In this document: positions 6,727 to 12,612 of the stretch, in pieces
Numbering within the stretch: position 1 is the stretch's first letter
Layout: every line of letters begins with the position of its first letter
Assembly: GCA_011391115.1 (NCBI GenBank)
Contig: JAABRC010000023.1
Location: 1-12,612, forward strand
DNA from: Candidatus Egaibacter danicus
GTDB lineage: Bacteria > Pseudomonadota > Gammaproteobacteria > Burkholderiales > Burkholderiaceae
Direction: 5' to 3'
Length of the DNA: 12,612 nucleotides
Program-made: the position numbers and the translations under genes
Notes under the pieces: generated by a model
Told to the model about the DNA's origin: nothing
Databases searched by the model: none
Seen by the model: the letters and a program-made list of their open reading frames with translations, nothing else

Positions 6727-7218
6727 TCAGGTCACCGCAATGCGCTTGCGTTGATCGGTCATGCGCCTCGCCACCAAACCACCCAGACCCATGACCAGAG
6801 CCAGAGCGATAACGGGCTGCCGGTTAGACAACTCTGCAAACTTCATCGGAGTCAAACGCCATAATTTGCACGCGCTGACCGCCTGCACAGTGGCACTTCG
6901 GGGCAGGTGGGAAAAAAATCCGCCCTCACCAACCGCCGAGCCCGCGCCCAGAATGGCCAGACGAACGCGGCCAGCATCGTCTTCGTAGTGCACACTCAGG
7001 CTGCCCGTCTCGATGAAATACACTGTTCGATCCTGAGAGCCCTGGGTAATCAGGGCCTGACTTTCGGCAATCGAGAAAGGCTGCAAGTAGGTAGCCAGGG
7101 CCTCCCATTGCGGTGGCGTTACGGCACGGCTCAGGGTGTCGTCTGCCGTGTCCTGTGCAAGGGCCTGGATCAGGCCCTTGACATCCGGCTTATTGGAAGA
7201 TGGAAAATACGCGCTCAT
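6727..7218 (-). CDS. Stand-alone cyclic-nucleotide-binding-domain protein
   Basis: 163 residues with a Crp-type cNMP-binding fold and nothing else. The beta-roll runs from about residue 33 to 122: 'LATYLQPFSIAESQALITQGSQDRTVYFIETGSLSVHYED' is the first half. The phosphate-binding cassette is 'GEGGFFSHLPRSATVQA' (97-113), with Glu98 and Arg107 where cAMP-binding proteins keep the residues that hold the ribose and phosphate. A helix follows ('PMKFAELSNRQPVIALALVMGLGGLVARRM') that corresponds to the Crp dimerisation helix, but the helix-turn-helix is absent, so it is not a DNA-binding regulator in itself. The N-terminal 32 residues look helical. The Shine-Dalgarno AAGG lies 10 nt before the ATG. 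It follows mnmE by 75 nt on the same strand. It may sense cyclic nucleotide through a partner; the ligand and partner are unknown. Confidence 0.85.
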   Translation of the reverse strand: MSAYFPSSNKPDVKGLIQALAQDTADDTLSRAVTPPQWEALATYLQPFSIAESQALITQGSQDRTVYFIETGSLSVHYEDDAGRVRLAILGAGSAVGEGGFFSHLPRSATVQAVSACKLWRLTPMKFAELSNRQPVIALALVMGLGGLVARRMTDQRKRIAVT

Positions 7219-7293
7219 ATTTTTTGTACCTTAACCGGAATCAATCTGAAGTGCAACAGTCCGCGAGCATGTGTCTGGTACAGAAACAACGTT

Positions 7294-8700
7294 CTATTTG
7301 CCAATACAGAAGCGGGAAAAAATGACGCCGAGCAGATCGTCGGACGTAAATTCACCGGTAATTTCGTTCAGGTCGTTTTGGGCCAGTCGAAGCTCTTCCG
7401 CCAACAAATCGAGGGATTGAGCCCTGGCCAGCAAGTGTCCAACCGCTGCGTCAAGGCGCGCCGAAACTCGGATCAATGCCTGAACGTGGCGCTCCCTTGC
7501 CATGTAAACGCCCTCTGGCGCGCTTCGCCAGCCGGCGATATCCAGTAGCCTGCGGCGCAGGTTGTCCAGGCCCTCTCCCGTTTTGGCCGATAGCGAAATT
7601 CCGCCCAACTCACCCGCCGGTGCCGCTGCGTCAGCCTTGTTCCAGATATCGATCACTGGCACATCAGATGACAGCTTCTTGCGAAGGGTTTGTCCAATGA
7701 GTTCGTCGGCCTTCGCATAGTCTGGCACATGGAGGCGGGTCAGGTCATGCAGGAACAGCACGGCGTCGGCTGCTTCGATTTCTGACCAGGCACGGGCAAT
7801 ACCGATTTTTTCAACTTCGTCCAGGCTGTCCCGTAAACCCGCCGTATCAATCACATGCAGCGGAACACCTTCAATCTGAATGGTCTCTTGCACCTTGTCC
7901 CGCGTGGTTCCAGCAATCGGGGTGACGATAGCCAGCTCTGCACCCGCCAGCGCATTCAGCAGGGAGGACTTTCCCGCATTGGGTTGCCCGGCAATGACTA
8001 CCTTGATACCCTCGCGAAGCAAGGCACCCTGCCGGGCTTTGCCCATCACCTCTGCGAGTTTTTGCTGCAGTTTTGATAGCTGCCCACGCGCGTCTGCCTT
8101 TTGCAGGAAGTCAATTTCTTCCTCCGGGAAGTCCAGCGTTGCCTCTACCAGCATGCGCAAATGGATCAGTGCATCCCGCAGCGCATGAATTTCCCCGGAG
8201 AACTCCCCCGCCAGTGACCGGCTGGCGCTGCGAGCCGCCAGCTCGGTGCTGGCATCAATCAGGTCCGCGATGGCTTCAGCTTGCGCCAGATCCAGTTTTC
8301 CGTTCAGAAACGCCCGTTCGCTGAACTCACCGGGCTGAGCCAGCCGCAAACCCGGAAGGTACGCCGCGCCAGTTTCAGGATCCATGCTTTCTGCCGCTTC
8401 CACGCAGCGTGCCAGCAATAACTGCAGTACCACCGGCCCTCCGTGGGCCTGCAACTCCAGCACATCCTCACCAGTAAATGAATGTGGCGCCGGGAAATGA
8501 ATAGCCAGACCGTGGTCAATGGGCAAGCCGTGCGCATCGCGAAACGCAAGGTAGGTGGCTTCCCTGGCTTTCAGGTCCCTGCCACAAAGCGCCCGGATGA
8601 TCGGCCCCAGCCCCTTGCCACTCAAGCGGACAATGCCTACAGCACCCCTGCCAGGCGCGGTGGCGATCGCCGCGACAGGGTCCTGATGACGGGCCAGCAT
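7294..8700 (-). CDS. mnmE: tRNA uridine-5-carboxymethylaminomethyl modification GTPase MnmE
   Basis: 468 residues. With MnmG (GidA), MnmE installs the (carboxymethyl)aminomethyl group on U34 of certain tRNAs using a methylene-tetrahydrofolate carbon. Seen: the N-terminal folate-binding domain starting '[22 protein letters not shown]'; the central helical domain containing '[27 protein letters not shown]'; the inserted G domain with G1 'GQPNAGKSS' (238-246), G2 'TTRD' (265-268), G3 'DTAG' (285-288) and G4 'NKAD' (354-357); and the invariant C-terminal 'CIGK' (465-468) with the catalytic Cys. The ATG at 8700 gives the family N-terminus; the frame stays open 16 codons upstream, but that part overlaps yidC and is not family-like. 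It starts 13 nt after the yidC stop, the usual end of the rpmH-rnpA-yidD-yidC-mnmE cluster. Confidence 0.97.
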   Translation of the reverse strand: MLARHQDPVAAIATAPGRGAVGIVRLSGKGLGPIIRALCGRDLKAREATYLAFRDAHGLPIDHGLAIHFPAPHSFTGEDVLELQAHGGPVVLQLLLARCVEAAESMDPETGAAYLPGLRLAQPGEFSERAFLNGKLDLAQAEAIADLIDASTELAARSASRSLAGEFSGEIHALRDALIHLRMLVEATLDFPEEEIDFLQKADARGQLSKLQQKLAEVMGKARQGALLREGIKVVIAGQPNAGKSSLLNALAGAELAIVTPIAGTTRDKVQETIQIEGVPLHVIDTAGLRDSLDEVEKIGIARAWSEIEAADAVLFLHDLTRLHVPDYAKADELIGQTLRKKLSSDVPVIDIWNKADAAAPAGELGGISLSAKTGEGLDNLRRRLLDIAGWRSAPEGVYMARERHVQALIRVSARLDAAVGHLLARAQSLDLLAEELRLAQNDLNEITGEFTSDDLLGVIFSRFCIGK

Positions 8701-8713
8701 GGCGCGCCTGGTA

Positions 8714-10438
8714 TCAGAACTTCGGCAGGTTGAACTGGGGCGGAACACCCATGCGGGTGTTGATGATCCACTGCTGCGCTATGGACAGGATATTGTTGGT
8801 AATCCAGTACAACACCAGGCCCGCCGGGAAGAAGAAGAACATCACCGAAAACGCCAACGGCATGAACCACATCAGCTTGGCCTGCATCGGGTCCGGCGGT
8901 GCCGGATTCAACGCGGTTTGCAGCATCGTCGTTGCCGTCATGACAATCGGCAAAATGTAATACGGATCAGGTGACGACAGGTCATGAATCCACATCACCC
9001 ATGGTGCATTGCGCATCTCCACGCTGGACAACAACACCCAATACAGGGCAATAAACACGGGGATCTGGATCATGATCGGGAAGCAGCCACCCATCGGGTT
9101 GACCTTTTCCTCCCGGTAGATACGCATCATTTCCTGCTGCATCTGCTGCGGGTTGTCTTTCAGGCGCTCCCGCATCTCCATCACTTTGGGGTTGACGGCC
9201 TTCATTTTGGCCATGCTGGCATAAGCTTTGGCGTTGAGCCAGTAGAAGGCGATTTTCAGCAGTACCACCAGGGCGACGATAGACCAACCCCAGTTACCAA
9301 TGAAACTCTGCAGCTTGTCGAGCAACCAGTAGAGTGGTTTCGCAAGTGGGGTCAGCCATCCATAGTCTTTCACCAGTTCCAGACCCGGAGCCAGCGCTTC
9401 AAGCGCCCTTTCCTCCTGAGGTCCAGCAAAAAAACTGGCTTCAACCGTCTTGCTGGCACCCGGGGCTATGGATTCCAGCGGCGCAATCATCGTTGCCCGA
9501 TAGCAGCAGTCAGGCACCGATGAGCCCGTGTCCACCGCGTCCAGCGAAAAATCCCGCTTCACGCCATCTGGCAGTATCCATGCGCTCGCAAAGTAATGCT
9601 GGACCATGGCTACATAACCATTGGAAGACTGTTTTTCATAGTCAGCCTTCTTCTTTTTGATGTCGCTGAACTCAATCTTCTGGTACTTTTTGGCTTCGGT
9701 GTATACCGCCGGGCCTGTGAATGTCGAATAGAACGAAGACTCTCCGGGCGGCTTGCTGCCGTCCCGCTCCAACTGCAAATACAACTGGGGAGCCACGGCC
9801 GCGGCTCCAGAATTGGTGATTTCGTGCCGGACAGCCAAATCGTAGGCGCCCCGCTTGATGGTGTAGGTCTTGACCAGCTTCACGCCGCCCACTTCGGGAG
9901 AGGTAAAGGTGACGACAAAGCTGTTTTCGCCGTCCTTGAGCTCGCGCGCTCCGGACATGGCCATGGCGGTTTTGTGCGTTGGAAAGGCGGCCCCAGCCAC
10001 GCCACCAATCAAGCCGGACTGCGCTACATAAACGCCCTGTTTGCTGTCGTCCAGGAGAACAACATTTCTAGTCTTGTCGGCCAGATCGACATGCTTCAGA
10101 AACTCGGTTTTGACGAGCGTGCCTCCTTCCGTGTCGAACGTCAGTTTCAGTACATCAGACGTAACCACGATGCGCTCACGCGCTGCCGCAGGCGCTGGTG
10201 CAGCTGCAGGCGCCACTGCTGGCCCTGCTGGAACTGCCGAAGCCAGGGGAACAGTTCCTACTGCCGCAGGGACTCCCGACGCTGCGACACCGGCAGGTGC
10301 CGCAGCGGTGGCCACAGGTTTGCCAGGGGTTGGAAAGAAGGTGGCCTGTTTGCCGTTATGAATCTGCCACTGGTCCCATAACAGCACCATGGAGAAGCCA
10401 AAGATCACCCACAAAATGGTACGGCGAATATCGTTCAT
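8714..10438 (-). CDS. yidC: Membrane protein insertase YidC
   Basis: 574 residues. YidC inserts proteins into the inner membrane, alone or with SecYEG. Layout: an N-terminal membrane helix (about 6-22); an Ala/Pro-rich linker (37-87); the large periplasmic beta-domain (about 88-350) of Gram-negative YidC; then the conserved five-helix insertase core, with its first helix at about 382-401. This helix carries Lys395, where the E. coli protein has the groove arginine; a positive charge is kept. The cytoplasmic C1 hairpin is at about 402-450 ('[33 protein letters not shown]'-type, two helices), followed by '[16 protein letters not shown]' and '[13 protein letters not shown]'. The C-tail is short. 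The ATG overlaps the yidD stop by 4 nt, and no clear Shine-Dalgarno is present, so translation is probably coupled. Confidence 0.97.
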   Translation of the reverse strand: MNDIRRTILWVIFGFSMVLLWDQWQIHNGKQATFFPTPGKPVATAAAPAGVAASGVPAAVGTVPLASAVPAGPAVAPAAAPAPAAARERIVVTSDVLKLTFDTEGGTLVKTEFLKHVDLADKTRNVVLLDDSKQGVYVAQSGLIGGVAGAAFPTHKTAMAMSGARELKDGENSFVVTFTSPEVGGVKLVKTYTIKRGAYDLAVRHEITNSGAAAVAPQLYLQLERDGSKPPGESSFYSTFTGPAVYTEAKKYQKIEFSDIKKKKADYEKQSSNGYVAMVQHYFASAWILPDGVKRDFSLDAVDTGSSVPDCCYRATMIAPLESIAPGASKTVEASFFAGPQEERALEALAPGLELVKDYGWLTPLAKPLYWLLDKLQSFIGNWGWSIVALVVLLKIAFYWLNAKAYASMAKMKAVNPKVMEMRERLKDNPQQMQQEMMRIYREEKVNPMGGCFPIMIQIPVFIALYWVLLSSVEMRNAPWVMWIHDLSSPDPYYILPIVMTATTMLQTALNPAPPDPMQAKLMWFMPLAFSVMFFFFPAGLVLYWITNNILSIAQQWIINTRMGVPPQFNLPKF

Positions 10439-10716
10439 GAGGATTTCTTGATAGATGAAGACGACGAACTGGCAAAAAGGCCAGTAAAAAGCCGCGGTTT
10501 TTCGGACGGTACGGGATCATGCCCTCCCATGCACCAGGGGTGACACCGCGCCAGTCGGGCCAGTGTCAAATAGCTCCCGGCTGCTGCACCGTGGGTCTGA
10601 AGTGCCTCAAGGGAATAAGCCGAGCAGGTGGGCTCAAACCGGCACGATGAGCCCAGCCAGGGACTCAACAGAAGGCGATAGCCTTTCACTGCGCCAATCA
10701 AAATGGATTTCATCAT
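10435..10716 (-). CDS. yidD: Membrane protein insertion efficiency factor YidD
   Basis: 93-residue protein of the YidD (DUF37) family, a small membrane-associated protein that assists YidC-dependent insertion. The family core is clear: 'YRLLLSPWLGSSCRFEPTCSAYSLEALQTHG' (split across residues 13-43), then 'RLARCHPWCMGGHDPVP' (53-69), with the conserved Cys, Pro-Thr-Cys-Ser and Asp-Pro-Val-Pro elements. It begins with an amphipathic N-terminus (Met-Met-Lys-Ser-Ile). The C-terminus is a serine-rich tail with six Ser in a row near residue 83, of no known role. The first ATG (10716) overlaps the rnpA stop as ATGA; the second ATG (10713) is an equally possible start. The stop overlaps the yidC ATG. 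Coordinates take the first ATG. Confidence 0.95.
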   Translation of the reverse strand: MMKSILIGAVKGYRLLLSPWLGSSCRFEPTCSAYSLEALQTHGAAAGSYLTLARLARCHPWCMGGHDPVPSEKPRLFTGLFASSSSSSIKKSS

Positions 10717-11144
10717 GATGTAGCAGCACCAACACCAGGTGCTACGCGTGTGAAAAGCAGATGAAGTTCCTCACGCACCGCCGCCTTGAAGGCGTCTGAG
10801 GTGGCACTGACAAAAATCGCCCTATCAAACCCTGCACGCAATCGCACCACGTGAGCGGCCACTGGAAGTGCTGACTCAAAACAGGTGCTCACGTTGTAAA
10901 TCTGGCGTTTTATCGCGTTACGGGTCACGGCACGTTTGGCCCAGCGCTTGGGGACCATCGCGCCAACCCACACTACACGAGCCTGAAATAGCGCTACGGC
11001 CAATCCTGTTTCCAGGGGAGACTCTTTCGAATCCCGCAAGGGAGAATCAAGCGCAGCACGATGCAAGGCAAAGTGCGCCGTGCGGGCGACGGTGGAACCT
11101 GCGAGCACGGCCTGAAACTGGGGTCGCGTCTTCAGTCGCTGCAC
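10713..11144 (-). CDS. rnpA: Ribonuclease P protein component
   Basis: 143-residue protein subunit of RNase P, which with the M1 RNA removes 5' leaders from pre-tRNAs. Seen: the N-terminal 'QRLKTRPQFQAVLAG' that begins betaproteobacterial RnpA, the 'PKRWAKRAVTRNAIKRQIYN' block holding the RNR-type RNA-binding motif, and a C-terminal 'FKAAVREELHLLF' helix. The start is set at GTG 11144 because it gives the family N-terminus ('(M)QRLKTRPQFQ'). No ATG is available between the rpmH stop and this codon in frame, and no clear Shine-Dalgarno is seen. The frame remains open upstream through rpmH to 11405, which would add 87 residues unlike the family. The gene follows rpmH by 56 nt and overlaps yidD by 4 nt. 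It also has an insertion around 'SPLRDSKESPLETGLAVAL', relative to the short E. coli protein. Confidence 0.93.
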   Translation of the reverse strand: MQRLKTRPQFQAVLAGSTVARTAHFALHRAALDSPLRDSKESPLETGLAVALFQARVVWVGAMVPKRWAKRAVTRNAIKRQIYNVSTCFESALPVAAHVVRLRAGFDRAIFVSATSDAFKAAVREELHLLFTRVAPGVGAATS

Positions 11145-11200
11145 TGCCGGGTCAAACCAACGCGGTATGTCAGCAAACGCGACGACTTGGATGATCCGGC

Positions 11201-11335
11201 TTAGACAGCCAGACGCTTGCGGCCCTTGGCGCGGCGTGCGTTGATCACGGCACGGCCACCGCGGGTTTTCATGCGAACCAGAAAACCATGCGTACGGGCG
11301 CGGCGAATTTTGGAAGGTTGGTAAGTGCGTTTCAT
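11201..11335 (-). CDS. rpmH: Large ribosomal subunit protein bL34
   Basis: A 44-residue, strongly basic protein beginning '[18 protein letters not shown]' and ending '[11 protein letters not shown]', which is the complete universal bL34 sequence at its standard length. It is a structural protein of the 50S subunit. An AGGA Shine-Dalgarno sits 6 nt before the ATG (11342-11345). It is first in the rpmH-rnpA-yidD-yidC-mnmE cluster and is transcribed from the promoter at 11374-11402, divergently from dnaA. This arrangement is the usual one around dnaA in bacteria. Confidence 0.98.
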   Translation of the reverse strand: MKRTYQPSKIRRARTHGFLVRMKTRGGRAVINARRAKGRKRLAV

Positions 11336-11373
11336 TTGAAATCCTAGGGAGCTTTATTTCCGGGTAACCAAAG

Positions 11374-11402
11374 ATTATCGCAAATTTATCGAATCCCGGC
11401 AA
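11374..11402 (-). promoter_or_regulatory. Predicted sigma70 promoter of rpmH
   Basis: On the - strand, TTGCCG (11397-11402) and GATAAT (11374-11379) are separated by exactly 17 nt: 4 of 6 and 5 of 6 matches to the -35 and -10 consensus. Transcription would start near 11367, leaving a leader of about 30 nt before the rpmH ATG. It would drive rpmH, rnpA and probably the genes downstream. Confidence 0.6.
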
Positions 11403-11470
11403 CACCTTACAGCCGGTACAGCTTGTAGCGCTGGAAGTCCCTGACTGGTCACCACCCTCTCTGGTAGCGG

Positions 11471-11499
11471 TTGTGGATAAATCCTTGATAAATTACAAT
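11471..11499 (+). promoter_or_regulatory. Predicted sigma70 promoter of dnaA
   Basis: TTGTGG (11471-11476) and TACAAT (11494-11499) are 17 nt apart; the -10 matches 5 of 6, the -35 only 3 of 6. A transcription start near 11506 gives a leader of about 40 nt. The -35 hexamer shares five bases with a perfect DnaA box (11472-11480), so bound DnaA would block RNA polymerase. Confidence 0.5.
11472..11480 (-). promoter_or_regulatory. Perfect DnaA box upstream of dnaA
   Basis: TGTGGATAA on the + strand, that is TTATCCACA on the - strand, is an exact match to the 9-mer DnaA box TTATNCACA. It lies 66 nt before the dnaA ATG and overlaps the predicted -35. The expected role is repression of dnaA by its own product; a role in origin function is possible. 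Confidence 0.75.
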
Positions 11500-11520
11500 C
11501 TGGCGTGCAGCAAACAATAA

Positions 11521-11529
11521 CTATCCACA
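11521..11529 (+). promoter_or_regulatory. Near-consensus DnaA box in dnaA leader
   Basis: CTATCCACA differs from the DnaA box TTATCCACA only at the first base. It lies in the predicted 5' leader, 16 nt before the dnaA ATG, in the opposite orientation to the box at 11472 and about five helical turns away. It could strengthen autorepression. Confidence 0.45.
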
Positions 11530-11545
11530 GAAGCTGATATCCAGA

Positions 11546-12612
11546 ATGACTGAGGGACAATTCGACGGTTCACCCGGAGCAGCCAGCCTTGGCGCAGGGC
11601 AGGGTTTGTGGCAGGCCTGTATAGACCAGCTCGCACAGGAACTACCCGAACAGCAGTTCAACACCTGGATCAAACCCCTCACCGCCCAAGTGGCTGATGA
11701 CCTGTCCAAGGTTACGGTTTTTGTCGCCAACCGGTTCAAACTGGACTGGATTCGGGCCCAATACAGCAACCGGATGGCCAGCATGCTCGAAAAGCTGTAT
11801 GGTCAAACCATTGCTATTGAGTTAGCACTTGCTCCTCGGGAAATTGCTTCCAGATCTGGCATTGGTCAATCGTCACAAACATCCTCCGTCATCGAAGAGC
11901 TGGTTGAAGCGGGCGAGGATAAAGTGGTCAACGGCCCAAAAAACAGGCTGAACACCTCGCTCACCTTTGACACCCTGGTGGAAGGCACGGCCAATCGCAT
12001 GGCGCGCGCCGCAGCCATGCACGTGTCCACCATGCCGGGTCACTTGTACAACCCCCTATTTATCTACGGTGGTGTGGGTCTGGGTAAAACCCACCTGATG
12101 CACGCTGTGGGTAACCGCTTGCTGGCAGACCGGCCCGCAGCCAAAGTTCTCTACATACACGCCGAGCAGTTTGTGTCAGATGTAGTTAAAGCCTACCAGC
12201 GCAAGACTTTTGATGAATTCAAGGAGCGTTACCACTCGCTGGATTTGTTGCTGATTGATGATGTGCAGTTCTTCGCCAACAAAGACCGCACGCAAGAGGA
12301 GTTTTTCAACGCCTTTGAGGCGTTGCTGGCCAAAAAATCGCACATTGTGATGACCAGTGACACCTACCCCAAAGGTTTGACAGATATCCACGAACGCCTG
12401 ATTTCCCGCTTTGATTCCGGTCTGACTGTCGCCATTGAGCCACCCGAGCTGGAAATGCGTGTCGCCATTCTGATCAACAAGGCGCGTGTTGAAGGCACTG
12501 AAATGCCTGAGGAAGTCGCTTTCTTTGTGGCCAAAAACGTGCGCTCCAACGTGCGCGAGCTCGAAGGCGCCTTGCGCAAGATTCTGGCTTATTCGCGCTT
12601 CAATCATAAAGA
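11546..12612 (+). CDS. dnaA: Chromosomal replication initiator protein DnaA, 5' part
   Basis: The first 355 codons of dnaA; the gene continues past the right edge, so the C-terminal DNA-binding domain IV is not seen. DnaA binds DnaA boxes at oriC and opens the duplex to start replication. Domain I (about 20-90) includes 'ELPEQQFNTWIKPL'; domain II is a short linker (about 100-133). The AAA+ domain begins at 'LTFDTLVEGTANRMARAAA' and has Walker A 'GGVGLGKTH' (175-183), Walker B 'LLLIDD' (234-239), sensor 1 'VMTSD' (268-272), the arginine-finger box 'ERLISRFDSGL' with Arg288, and sensor 2 'NVRELEGAL' (335-343) with Arg337. The ATG at 11546 is the only start giving the family N-terminus; its Shine-Dalgarno is weak. 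All key residues are present. It is transcribed divergently from rpmH. Confidence 0.97.
   Translation, partial: MTEGQFDGSPGAASLGAGQGLWQACIDQLAQELPEQQFNTWIKPLTAQVADDLSKVTVFVANRFKLDWIRAQYSNRMASMLEKLYGQTIAIELALAPREIASRSGIGQSSQTSSVIEELVEAGEDKVVNGPKNRLNTSLTFDTLVEGTANRMARAAAMHVSTMPGHLYNPLFIYGGVGLGKTHLMHAVGNRLLADRPAAKVLYIHAEQFVSDVVKAYQRKTFDEFKERYHSLDLLLIDDVQFFANKDRTQEEFFNAFEALLAKKSHIVMTSDTYPKGLTDIHERLISRFDSGLTVAIEPPELEMRVAILINKARVEGTEMPEEVAFFVAKNVRSNVRELEGALRKILAYSRFNHK

Noticed and set aside
6714..6730. Direct repeat of TGTATCA at 6714-6720 and 6724-6730
   Set aside because: Two 7-bp copies only, one inside the 3' end of a gene; too little to call a binding site or repeat array.
7219..7293. Terminator or promoter between mnmE and the cNMP-fold gene
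   Set aside because: No stable stem with a T-tract on the - strand, and the best promoter (TTGCAC with TAAGGT) has a -10 with only 3 of 6 matches that overlaps the Shine-Dalgarno.
6907..7548. + strand open frame of 213 codons across the gap between the cNMP-fold gene and mnmE
   Set aside because: It runs antisense to the ends of both real genes, has no ribosome-binding site and resembles no family.
8701..8748. Longer MnmE starting at 8748
   Set aside because: The extra 16 residues overlap the end of yidC and are unlike MnmE N-termini; ATG 8700 gives the family start.
11336..11545. Complete oriC in the rpmH-dnaA spacer
   Set aside because: Only one perfect and one near-consensus DnaA box and no clear AT-rich unwinding region are visible; the boxes are explained by dnaA autoregulation.

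Overview
The window looks like chromosomal DNA from a betaproteobacterium of the order Burkholderiales, most likely the family Comamonadaceae (Rhodoferax/Polaromonas/Acidovorax-like). This is inferred from the high-GC coding style, from RnpA, YidC, MnmE and DnaA sequences that read like that group, and from the classical replication-origin gene order. No mobile element, CRISPR array, tRNA or rRNA is visible, and I see no clear sign of horizontal transfer. This is largely an ordinary, well-packed region, and I do not claim a new system in it.

Left part (2-5786, + strand). A branched-chain amino-acid/amide-type (HAAT) ABC transporter operon: the 3' end of a periplasmic binding protein, two permeases (livH and livM type), two ATPases (livG and livF type), then an aldehyde dehydrogenase of the salicylaldehyde/vanillin dehydrogenase group. 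The four transporter genes after the binding protein overlap by 4, 8 and 4 nt. The dehydrogenase follows 30 nt after livF with its own strong Shine-Dalgarno sequence. Together they suggest uptake and oxidation of an aromatic or related compound rather than leucine itself. The ATPase pair is notable: the LivG-like subunit has lost the glycine of its signature motif.

Middle part (5818-7218, - strand). Two small genes converge on the operon: a protein of unknown function with one compact central domain between disordered Pro/Ser-rich tails, and a stand-alone cyclic-nucleotide-binding-fold protein without any output domain. An inverted repeat that could be a terminator lies between them.

Right part (7294-12612). 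The conserved origin-proximal cluster on the - strand, in transcription order rpmH, rnpA, yidD, yidC, mnmE: ribosomal protein L34, RNase P protein, YidD, the membrane insertase YidC and the tRNA-modifying GTPase MnmE. rnpA, yidD and yidC are joined by 4-nt overlaps. The divergent dnaA gene starts at 11546 and runs off the right edge. The 210-bp rpmH-dnaA spacer holds a good sigma70-type promoter for rpmH and a dnaA promoter whose -35 hexamer overlaps a perfect DnaA box, with a second near-consensus box in the dnaA leader. This fits autoregulation of dnaA. Too few boxes are present to call the spacer a complete oriC.
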